Shown piece after piece: positions 8,501 through 15,540 of a stretch of DNA of 21,722 nucleotides. Each line of letters starts with the position of its first letter. The stretch's first letter is position 1. Made by a program: the position numbers and the translations under genes. This DNA is from Baffinella frigidus (lineage: Eukaryota; Cryptophyceae; Cryptomonadales; Baffinellaceae). The stretch covers positions 134,900 through 156,621 of the forward strand of contig MU646969.1 in NCBI GenBank assembly GCA_026770585.1, in the 5' to 3' direction. Below the pieces are notes generated by a model, which did no database searches, was not told the origin of the DNA, and was given only the letters and a program-made list of their open reading frames with translations.

Positions 8501-8706
8501 GTCTGGACCTCGGTGGGCGAGGCCCTCAAATCCGGGGGGCGAAATCAACTCTGATTCAGAAACTGAGGGCGAGGTGACCAAAGATGCCGAATCTGGATCT
8601 GAGTGTGAGGGGGATTGGGGGGGGGCGCGAGTGGGAGGGGGGGGGCTGTGGGCCTCGGTCCTCGGTCGGACAGGTGATGAGCCTCGATGGTTTACTGATA
8701 ATGAAG
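8501..8706 (+). CDS. Two tentative coding exons of an unrecognised gene
   Basis: Exon 8501-8604 (acceptor GGCCCGGCAG, donor GTGAGG) and exon 8674-8706 (acceptor GGACAG, donor GTACGC) join in frame as ...EINSDSETEGEVTKDAESGS... and then DEPRWFTDNE. The acidic, serine-rich run followed by an EPRWFTD-like stretch looks like conserved protein, and the phases match. A third piece after CTCCTAAG near 8729 would continue EHLLIEAEDSEAEPA. I know of no family that clearly fits, and no start or stop is assigned. It could be the remains of a gene disrupted by repeats, or chance. Confidence 0.27.
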
Positions 8707-8812
8707 GTACGCGGCCTCTCTCCTCCTAAGCGGGGTCTCAAGGGCAGCGAGAGCACCTTCTCATCGAGGCTGAGGATTCAGAAGCGGAGCCAGCTTTTCT
8801 ACTGGCAACCCT

Positions 8813-8819
8813 GTTAACC

Positions 8820-8851
<32 letters not shown>

Positions 8852-8868
8852 ACCCCAAACCCTCAACA
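8813..8868 (+). repeat. (CCCTCAA)n heptamer array
   Basis: About seven CCCTCAA units, a one-base variant of the plant-type telomere C-strand heptamer. Confidence 0.9.
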
Positions 8869-8880
8869 TTAAGAACGACG

Positions 8881-8999
8881 GCGCTCGTTTTCTTTTTCAG
8901 ATTGCCCTCGTTTTCTTTTTCAGATTGGCGCTCGTTTTTTTTTTCAGATTGGCGCTCGTTTTCTTTTTCAGATTGGCGCTCGTTTTCTTTTTCAGATTA
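8881..8999 (+). repeat. Tandem array of five splice-acceptor-like units
   Basis: Five copies of a 23-24-bp unit (GGCGCTCG, then TTTTCTTTTTCAG, then ATT). Each copy holds a strong polypyrimidine tract followed by CAG, as a 3' splice site would. Copies differ only by single bases (GCCC for GGCGC, and T for C in the tract). Confidence 0.85.
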
Positions 9000-9454
9000 C
9001 TCGCACCTGGTGAGCGAGGTGCCCCTGCATGTGGACCGGTGTGGCCAATGCCCCGCTTAGTTGATACCAAGGGGTTGCACGTTCAAATTGGTACAAATCC
9101 GCCAGACCCACACGATCAAAACACTTATCTTCGGCGGGCAGGAGGCACCAAGTGTCAAGCCAGCCCTCCTGGTGCGCCCCCCCCCACATGCTGCGAGGGC
9201 TCAAAGCGAGAGAAAATCGGCACAGAGCAAACAAAGCGTCACGCGCTTAAGGCCGTTTTTATGTGCGTAGTTCCACTCTCCAGATACCGACACGGCCCAC
9301 CCCTCCCCAGAACCCTCTGTGGCAGACTGGCTGCAGAACCGTGCGCTGCCTCCGTCCGACCCGACCCGTCAACTGCACACTCGCAGCGTGGCAGGAATGC
9401 ACCCCCGTAAACACGTACGCCACAATTTAATTTCAACACCAGAGAGACAACAAT
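9000..9454. other. 3' flank of the zinc-ribbon gene
   Basis: No gene is recognised. There is a family M fragment (GAGCGAGGTGCCCCTGCATG, 9012-9031), a decayed family B hairpin (TTGATACCAAGGGG / TTCAAATTGGTAC, 9060-9093) and a hairpin around AGGAGGCACCAAG / CTCCTGGTGCG (9140-9177). Any 3' UTR of the minus gene ending at 9455 would lie here. Confidence 0.5.
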
Positions 9455-10004
9455 TCACGCTTGTGCCGGCTCGCCCGCAAGCGCCGGGGCGTCAACGCTC
9501 CCAGCAGCAGCGCTTCCTCCGCCCGCAGCCTCGCCACCAGCAGCTCCGCCAGCTGCGCCATACGTCTTTCCGCCCTTCGCCTTGGCCTCGTCGACCTTGA
9601 CCTCCTTGGCGTGACGGCCTTGGGGCGAGAGCTCTCGCGCCGAGCCTTTCTGTGTGGGATCCTTTTTCTCGCAGCAACCCTCGCACACTCCTCTCGCGTT
9701 GGCACAGGTGGCGCAGAGCGTGCGGTAGTTGACCTTGATGGCCTTTTTCCTGCACCTGCGGAGCAGAAAGCTGCTCAGAGGGAGGAGAGTCTGCAACGGC
9801 GCAGGGGGTGATGCGTACCAGTTCGTGTCTGCAGAGTCAGGGAGCGCTCGTGCCGAGGTTTGGCAAGGCTGGGGCTGGGTGGGCAAGGGCAGGGCGGTAC
9901 TCGGAGCAGGCGCCCGCTTGCTTGAGAGGCTTGTACTTGTCGTACTTGAAGCGCCACATCACCTTCTCCACGCAGCTGCACGCAGAGGTGGCAGTTCTTC
10001 CGGT

Positions 10005-10047
<43 letters not shown>

Positions 10048-10254
10048 CGTGAGAGGCTGCGTGATGGTCTGGGCTTGCGCGAGCACGGCAAGCAGGACAA
10101 CATGTGGTGGGGGGGTCAGAAACCGCTTGCAGACGTCCTTGATCGCAGCCCGCTTGACACCCTGGATCTCTTCCTTCTCGCCGGGGTTATTCTTCTTGTC
10201 GCGCCCGGCCTTGTAGGCCACGCCCGTATCGGGCATGTGGTTGGTCGGTGCCAT
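9455..10254 (-). CDS. C9orf85-like zinc-ribbon protein (DUF2039 family)
   Basis: The coding sequence has three exons: 10254-10124, 9975-9901 and 9755-9455. Donors are GTTTCT and GTACCG; acceptors are GTGCAG and CCGCAG. Joined, they give 168 residues with no frame break. The N-terminal half carries the family hallmarks: four CxxC pairs, CKRC (42-45), CSEC (67-70), CATC (83-86) and CEGC (93-96), and between the first two the conserved block WRFKYDKYKPL. These would bind zinc. The C-terminal ~70 residues are Lys-rich, then Ala/Gly-rich and probably disordered. The family is widespread in eukaryotes and its function is not established. The second and third CxxC pairs only appear when the introns are removed, which supports the model. 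The ATG (GCGAAAATGG) faces ATP23 across 213 bp. Confidence 0.88.
10008..10041. repeat. (CT)n microsatellite in an intron
   Basis: About 34 bases of CT repeat lie inside intron 1 (10123-9976) of the minus-strand zinc-ribbon gene; on the sense strand it reads GA. Confidence 0.9.
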
Positions 10255-10467
10255 TTTCGCTCCTGGTCTGCTCAGACACAGGTTCTCCGAGCCGCCACAC
10301 CCAGATTCTCTGAGCTGAAGCCTCCTCGCGCCGTGTGCGCGGTGCCGGCTACTGCAGTTGGTGCCGCTGCTCAGCCACAACCCTTCCCCGTCTCTCCGTC
10401 TGCTCGGTTGTCACGTGCCCTGAAAAGGCAACCAGGGCTGAACCCTTCTGCAAGAGAAAACGAGAAA
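10255..10467. promoter_or_regulatory. Shared spacer of a divergent gene pair, probable bidirectional promoter
   Basis: 213 bp separate the start codon of the zinc-ribbon gene (minus) from that of ATP23 (plus). Promoter function is inferred from position only; I see no convincing TATA box. Confidence 0.45.
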
Positions 10468-13400
10468 ATGGCAGAGAAAGCGCACGAAGGAGCCTTCAGC
10501 GAGGCGGAGAAAGCAGCGCGCGCGGAGCGGCGAAAGATTAAAGAGCAGCACAAGAAAGTGGTGGGATGGCAGGAATACGCGCTTCAGCGATGTGAGTAGC
10601 CCATCCAGCCTCCCCATTGAGCGAGGTGCTTGCATCGTGAATTCTCTAACAAGACGCATGCTGCACCCCGTTGCTAAACGATGCGTCGCGCTGAGCAGCA
10701 TCGTTTGTCAAGTTTATGATGGGGCACATGGAGAAGGCTGGGTGCCCTGTAGACCCTAAGGAGTTCTTCGTGGTGCGGCACTGCGCCGAAAATGTCGGCG
10801 GCGGCTTCGACGCGGAGGCGTCAAAGCAGGGCGGCATCGTCCTGTGCCAGAACCACATCCGGGACTACGAGCACGCAGGTGAATCACCGCACCATTCCAC
10901 CCCGCCCCTTTCCCACTGCGGGCAGCACGCCGTGCGGGTGGGCTACGGCGACACGCGCTGACGAGGGCCTGGGGTCGCAGAGCTGACTCTCACCCACGAG
11001 CTCATACACTCCTTCGACCACTGCCGCGCGTACGTGGACTGGTCCAACTGCGTGCATCACGCCTGCAGCGAGGTCCGCGCGGCCAACCTCAGCGGCGACT
11101 GCAGCATGTGCGTCCAACCCGCCCCGAACCCCAATTTCATTTTAGAGGATTATGAGCTCTAACTAAATAAGTACACCACATGGCCTAGAACCACGCCACA
11201 AACTGTGCCTCGCACCGACCCCGCAGCTTGCGGCCAGAGATTCGCGCGTGCACCGCGTTGCCGACGCCAGGTGACAGAAGCCGGCAACGCGTTGCCGACG
11301 CCGGGTGACAGAAGCCGTGCCCCATCGCGGTTGCAGGTTTCAAGAATTCAACCGGGGGCACATGAACTTCAAAGGGCAAGGGCAGGAGTGCGTGCGGCGC
11401 CGCGCAACGCTCTCTGTCTCCATGAACCCGTCCTGCTCCGCCCCAGGTAGGCACCACGCCAGATTCTTGGAAGAGATTGCCATAAGTCAATTTCCCCTGA
11501 AGGCAGTGGGTTTCAAAAGTCAAAGTCATATCCTGTAAGGTTCTAAAACAATCAACCCCCTCCTGGGCTCTGGCGTGGCAGCTTTCGAGGTTTTGGGGTT
11601 TAGGGTGCAGGAGGTGTTAGAGCTTAGGGTTTAGGGCTTAGGGTTGAGTGTGTGGGGGTGACATGGAGGCAGCTCTCGAAGCTCCCGACCGACGCCACGC
11701 TTTAGGGTGTAGGTTGTAGGGTGCAGGGTTAGGGTATAGGGTATAGGGTTAGGGTGTAGGTTTTTGGGATGAGTGTTTAGGGTTGGGGCGTGGGGTTCAG
11801 GGACATGGGGCTAGGGTTTAGGGTTGAGAATCGAGCATTGGGGCGTGTAACCTTGTGGCAGATCTCGAGGCGTGAGGGTCCAGGGTTCTGTGGAATTCAG
11901 GGCTTGGGCTTCAGGGTTTGGGTAGGCCTCAGGGTCTAGGGTTTACAGTCTAGGGTTTACAGTCTAGGTGGATAGGCCGTAGGGTCTAGGGTTTACAGTC
12001 TCTTCTGTATTACTCTCGATACAGGTCCCAAATGAGGCTCTTGAGCCTTGAGTTGAGTGATACAAAAGTCTATGCGCCTTAAGAAACGGTTTACAGTCTA
12101 CCTGGAGGTAGCACCCCACCAACCCTCCCGGAAGGACCAAATCGATTGATTTCGACCTGTTCCCACAAGTTGACTTTGTACCAAGATTGGGACCTACGTT
12201 AACACAGCCAGGCGAATTCGCCTGGCTGGCAAGGTAAATCCGAGGTCTGAGAATCGAGAATTTGGTCTTTCCGTGAGGCTTGGTGGACTGCGGCGCACGC
12301 CGGACGCCACGGTTGACTTTTCACAGAGTTGAGGATTTACGGGTCTGCAGTTTTGTGTTCAGGGTTGTGGTTTCAGAACCTGAAATCGAGAAGGGGTTAG
12401 GGCCTAAGGTTGACCGGGCCTACGGTTGTAGTGTTGAGGGCCTACGGTTGAGTAGGGTTTAGGGCCTACGATTGACCTGGGGGCAGCTCTCGAGGCGTAT
12501 GACCGACGCCGCGGTGGAAGAGGTAGGGTCGGGGAGCGCCTTCTCCTCGCCAGATTCTTGGAAGGGGTGGCCAAAAGTTAATTCCCCCTCAAGGCAGTGG
12601 TTGTCAGACGTCAAAGAACCTGATCAGAAAGGTTTAAAAAATATCAACACCCTCCTCCACTCTGGCGTGGCTAGCTCTGTCTGAGTTTTATTCTGGCTCG
12701 TCCTAAAGGCTTTCTATTCGCCCTTCTGTACTGGATTTCTGTTCTCAAATTCTTTCCAGGACGACCCAACATGAAACTCAGACAGAGCTAGGCCACCATC
12801 TGCCCCGCCGGGTGTTTGAACAACACTTTGGGGTTAGCGTATCTCAGTACCACTTTGAGAAAAATGCTGGTTCAGAGTTCGGGGGGGGGGAGGGGGGGTT
12901 AGTTTCCCCCTAACCTTTTCCCGCCAACCCCTGGGGTTTGAGCACCACTTTCTACTGCAAAACAGAAAGCCGATACCATACCCGAGACCCGGAACTGGGG
13001 TAGCGTATTCGAGCACCACTTTATGCTCCAATTCCGGAATTGGAGCCGCCCGAATGCGGCCACAGGCCTCACAACCTTGCATTATCAGGTGTCCTTAGAG
13101 CCTAGATACCCATATGAGGCAGTAATTGACACAGTCCTCAACGGGTGTGCGAGAGTTCTCGGGTGCGTCTTGCACCCGTCTCTGTGCTCCGCCGCTTGCC
13201 ATCCCTTACGTGGCGATGGGGTCAAATTTGACCCCACAGAGGTCCTAGGCAGGTCCTAGGGCCCTACGGTAGGGCGTATGAGCCTACTTGGCACTTACCG
13301 GATAGCGGTGCAGCAGCGGTATCTCAGTACGAGAGGAGCGGTTCTGACTACAGGGGTACCTCGCTCACCAGGAGCCGCCCCCCCCTCTCCCGAAGGACCA

Positions 13401-14182
13401 CCGCAGCGCCCTACAGGGATATCTGTGTTACAAGAACCCAGAACTTGAGAACTCGTTCCGGATTTGGGGCCTTCGTATTTCTATTTTTTCACCAGAGGGT
13501 TGACTAGTCAACCCGCAGACTAGTCAACCCGCAGGTACTCATTTAGGAAAACATACATCGGCCGAGCCTCAAAAAGGGTGTCCTTGTAGCCCAGATATCT
13601 CTGTAGATACAGGGATATCCGGGACAAGAACACTCTTGGTCGAACCTCGGCAGGTGTCTTTTCCCTTAAATTAGTACCTGCGGGTTGACTCAATGCGAGA
13701 TCGAGTCAGCCCTATGGTACAAAATTGAGAACACGCAGGCCCCCAATCCGGCGCGGGTTCTTAAGTTGTTGGTTCTTGTAACCCAGATATCCGTGTAGGC
13801 GTTTGCCTAAGAACATAGAACCACCCCAGGGGGGCGCGTGTCGTTAATTTCGAGTAACCCCTTTGAGAGAGGAGCGTCTCTGCCTCGGTTTCTCGCAAGG
13901 ACTGACCATGGCGATGGCGAACCCTAAACCCTAAACCCTACACCCTACACCCCAAACCTTAAGCCCTACTCCCTACACCCAAAACCCTACACCCTAAACC
14001 CTAAACCCTAAACCCTGAACCCTAAACCCTACACCCTAAACCTTCAACCCTAAACCCTAAACTCTAAACCCTGAACCCTAAACCCTAAACCCTATACCCT
14101 ACACCCTAAACCCCAAACCTTAAGCCCTACTCCCTGAACCCTAAGCCCTAAACCCTAAAGCCTAGACCCTAAACCTTAGACC

Positions 14183-14214
<32 letters not shown>

Positions 14215-14492
14215 GCCCTAGAAACCAGACCCTTAACCCTAAACCCTAAACCCTACACCCCAAACCTTGACTTTAAACCTTAAACTATAAAACCATAAAC
14301 CCTAAACCCTTAACCCTAAACCCTAAACCTTAAACCCTAAACCCTAGACCATGAACCCTAAACCCCAAACCCTAAAAACTAAACCCTAAACCCTGAACCC
14401 GAAAACCCTAAGCAGGACAGGCAGCGGCCGCGGTGGACACGGCTTTCAAGCGCTGCTACGCCGACACCGCGCCCTTCGACAGGGCCCCTTGA
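10468..14492 (+). CDS. ATP23: Mitochondrial inner-membrane metalloprotease ATP23, five exons
   Basis: ATP23 is an M76-family zinc protease of the mitochondrial intermembrane space; in yeast it matures the ATP synthase subunit Atp6 and helps assemble the enzyme. Exons are 10468-10591, 10699-10878, 10981-11107, 11337-11446 and 14425-14492, giving 202 residues in a continuous frame. Evidence: [16 protein letters not shown], then HC...VGGGFDA and IVLCQN, the catalytic motif HELIH (107-111) followed by SFDHCR, the block [16 protein letters not shown], then [12 protein letters not shown], and in the last exon [20 protein letters not shown] with TGA at 14490-14492. Donors are GTGAGT, GTGAAT, GTGCGT and GTAGGC; all acceptors are CAG. 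The last exon lies 2978 bp from the fourth, across repeats and telomere-like DNA. The protein is somewhat shorter than the human one (~246 residues), mainly at the N-terminus. The cysteines of the family are kept. Confidence 0.92.
11255..11316 (+). repeat. Direct repeat in ATP23 intron 3
   Basis: Two 28-bp copies, offset by 34 bp, of GCGTTGCCGACGCC-R-GGTGACAGAAGCC (R = A or G). They lie 20 bp before the exon 4 acceptor. The first copy contains CCAGGTGACA, which resembles an exon end plus donor. Confidence 0.85.
11450..11575 (+). repeat. Duplicated segment in ATP23 intron 4, copy 1
   Basis: It starts next to the exon 4 donor (GCCAGATTCTTGGAAG) and runs through AATTTCCCCTGAAGGCAGTG to CTCTGGCGTGGC. 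It matches 12549-12672 at most positions. GCAGCTCTCGA plus GACCGACGCC also occurs at 11669-11696 and 12482-12512, so a longer block of ~0.8-1.1 kb was duplicated and has since diverged. Confidence 0.75.
11585..12480 (+). repeat. Degenerate telomere-like DNA, G-strand, ATP23 intron 4
   Basis: Scattered TTTAGGG, GTGTAGGG, GGTTTACAGTCTAGG and similar heptamer-like units are mixed with non-repeat DNA. There is no exon. Confidence 0.8.
12000..12075 (+). repeat. Dispersed intronic repeat E, copy in ATP23
   Basis: TATTACTCTCGATACAGGTC ... CTTGAGTTGAGTGATACAAA AGTC matches the reverse complement of 17526-17595 in LSG1 intron 6. Both copies lie in introns in the sense orientation of their host gene. 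Confidence 0.75.
12549..12672 (+). repeat. Duplicated segment in ATP23 intron 4, copy 2
   Basis: Partner of 11450-11575. It ends at the left edge of the inverted-repeat element at 12671. Confidence 0.75.
12671..12791. mobile_element. MITE-like element D, 121 bp
   Basis: The arms CTAGCTCTGTCTGAGTTT and AAACTCAGACAGAGCTAG are perfect 18-bp inverted repeats at the two ends. The interior is non-coding, with a weaker inner pairing (GGCTCGTCCT / AGGACGACC). The duplicate segment at 11450-11575 has no such element after it, which suggests insertion after the duplication. Confidence 0.75.
12800..13060. repeat. Diverged ACCACTTT repeats and a 22-bp palindrome
   Basis: Units of the type TTTGAGCACCACTTT occur about four times (12817, 12848, 12938, 13010). 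At 13025-13046 GCTCCAATTCC is followed directly by its exact reverse complement. Confidence 0.65.
13200..13304. mobile_element. Family C element, short copy in ATP23 intron 4
   Basis: It has the same core as 1867-2076 and 3939-4043 (GAGGTCCTAGGCAGGTCCTA, GTAGGGCGTATGAGCCTAC) with a perfect 18-bp palindrome GGGGTCAAATTTGACCCC on its left. It is close in length and layout to the 3939 copy. Confidence 0.65.
13349..13411 (+). mobile_element. Family M element, left half only
   Basis: TACAGGGGTACCTCGCTCAC, the poly-C stretch and GGACCACCGCAGCGCCCTAC match the left half of family M. The right half is absent; a family B copy follows directly. Confidence 0.65.
13412..13548 (-). repeat. Family B composite repeat, inverted copy
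   Basis: ACAGGGATATCTGTGTTACA ... CTCGTTCCGG ... ACCAGAGGGTTGACTAG, ending with two copies of ACTAGTCAACCCGCAG. Confidence 0.6.
13580..13640. repeat. Palindromic part of the family B end
   Basis: CAGATATCTCTGTAGATACAGGGATATC can fold on itself. The flank AAGAACACTCTTGGTCGAACC also occurs, diverged, at 7879-7910. Confidence 0.55.
13655..13800 (+). repeat. Family B composite repeat, most complete copy
   Basis: Hairpin arms ATTAGTACCTGCGGGTTGAC and GTCAGCCCTATGGTAC are followed by AAAATTGAGAACACGCAGG, CGGCGCGGGTTCTTAAG and TTCTTGTAACCCAGATATCC. Confidence 0.65.
13918..14410 (+). repeat. Long telomere-like array, C-strand, before the last ATP23 exon
   Basis: About 490 bp of CCCTAAA with variants (CCCTACA, CCCTGAA, CCCTCAA, CCTTAAG). 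The array runs to within ~14 bp of the acceptor at 14422-14424 and so makes up the 3' end of ATP23 intron 4. Confidence 0.95.
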
Positions 14493-14498
14493 ATTAGG

Positions 14499-14619
14499 TA
14501 CAGGGGCACCTCGCTCATAAGAAACCGCCCCCCTCCAGGACCCTATAGTAGGCCTATGCCTAGGGCCCTGTGGTGGTCCTAGGGGGGGGGGGGGTTCTTA
14601 TGAGCGAGGTACCCCTGTA
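14499..14619. mobile_element. Family M MITE-like element directly after ATP23
   Basis: Full copy: left end TACAGGGGCACCTCGCTCAT, right end ATGAGCGAGGTACCCCTGTA, interior GGGCCCTGTGGTGGTCCTAG. It begins 7 bp after the ATP23 stop codon, so it must form most of the 3' UTR or contain the polyadenylation site. Confidence 0.82.
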
Positions 14620-15046
14620 CGGGTATCGAGAGACGGGGCGTGATGACGGGCCCGCCTCGGGCGGAGAGAGAAGTCGTGTATGTAGGCATTAGGCATTTGG
14701 GTTGTTTGGGGGTCGATCTGTCCTCGAGAGAAGATCCGCCATCTTGGGGAGTAAACATCAGTGGTCGCATGTTGTGTGTAAACCGTCCCGTGTGTGCAGC
14801 CCTGCCCGTCTCCGTGCAAAGTGTACAGGGGTACCTCGCTTACACGCGGTGCGTGTAATCTGAAGCCGCTTGCCGTTGCGTTCTTAATACTGACCGTTTC
14901 TGATGAACCAGGAGCACCGAGCACAGGCGGTTGGTCGCCAAGTTGTGACGACCGCCTCTCCCCCTTCCTTGTTCCGACGTAGTGATATCTCTGCATGTAC
15001 AAGTACCTGTGTGGCCTGCGATGGGAGACATTTTTTTGGTTGCATG
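14620..15046. other. Spacer between convergent ATP23 and LSG1
   Basis: No gene is recognised. A fragment of a family M end (GTGTACAGGGGTACCTCGCT) lies at 14820-14839. Short open frames on both strands carry no motifs. Confidence 0.55.
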
Positions 15047-15289
15047 TACAGGGGTACCTCGCGCATGAGAAAGCACAACCCCCCTGGGACCACCATAGGG
15101 CCCTCGAGGCATACAGGGTGACCTCGCTCCTAAGAAAGCGCATCCCCTCATGACCCTACAGTAGGCCTATGCCTAGGGCCCTGCGGTGGTCCTGTGGGTG
15201 GGGCAGTTGCTTATGAGCGAGGTACCTCTGTAGGCCTACCGTAGGGACCTGGGAGGAGGCGGTTTCTTATGAGCGAGGTACCCCTGCAG
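15047..15289. mobile_element. Nested pair of family M elements
   Basis: The outer element runs from TACAGGGGTACCTCGCGCAT (15047) to GAGCGAGGTACCCCTGCAG (15289). Inside it a second full copy runs from TACAGGGTGACCTCGCTCCT (15112) to GAGCGAGGTACCTCTGTA (15232). The order shows the inner copy arrived later. Confidence 0.8.
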
Positions 15290-15354
15290 CCTCCCACCGC
15301 CTCCGACAACGGCTGTGCCATGCAAACGCTGTGCCGTGCAAACCATGTGCCGTG

Positions 15355-15540
15355 GAATCGTCTCAAAGTTCCATCGTTTTGTAAAAAGACAACAGCGCAT
15401 CCTCACTCTCACGCGGGGCCAGTCGCCTGCTATCGGGCAACACGCAGAAGAAAATGCATCGTCTCAAAATTTGACCGTTTTGTTAAAACACACACCCGCG
15501 CAAGACACACGTCCTCGCTCTCACGCGGGGCCCGACGCCT
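15355..15540. repeat. Duplication around the LSG1 3' end
   Basis: Two copies of CGTCTCAAA-...-CGTTTTGT-...-CTCTCACGCGGGGCC (15358-15421 and 15459-15532, offset ~110 bp). The right copy includes the LSG1 stop codon (TCA at 15521-15523 on +), so the end of the coding region has been repeated in the 3' flank. Confidence 0.75.

Noticed and set aside
9808-10599. 263-codon plus-strand frame ending in the ATP23 exon 1 peptide
   Set aside because: Only the last 41 codons (from 10468) are coding. The earlier part is antisense to the zinc-ribbon exons and passes through a CT microsatellite.
13315-13340. ATCTCAGTACGAGAGGAGCG, which resembles the sarcin-ricin loop of large-subunit rRNA
   Set aside because: Only about 12-14 bases match and no flanking rRNA sequence is present. 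GTATCTCAGTACC also occurs in the local repeat at 12838, so chance is more likely.
13918-14410. True chromosome end
   Set aside because: The array is degenerate, internal, and followed by the last ATP23 exon and LSG1. It is an interstitial array inside an intron.
14598-15143. Minus-strand 181-codon frame
   Set aside because: It starts and ends in family M ends and crosses unrelated spacer between convergent genes. No domain is visible.
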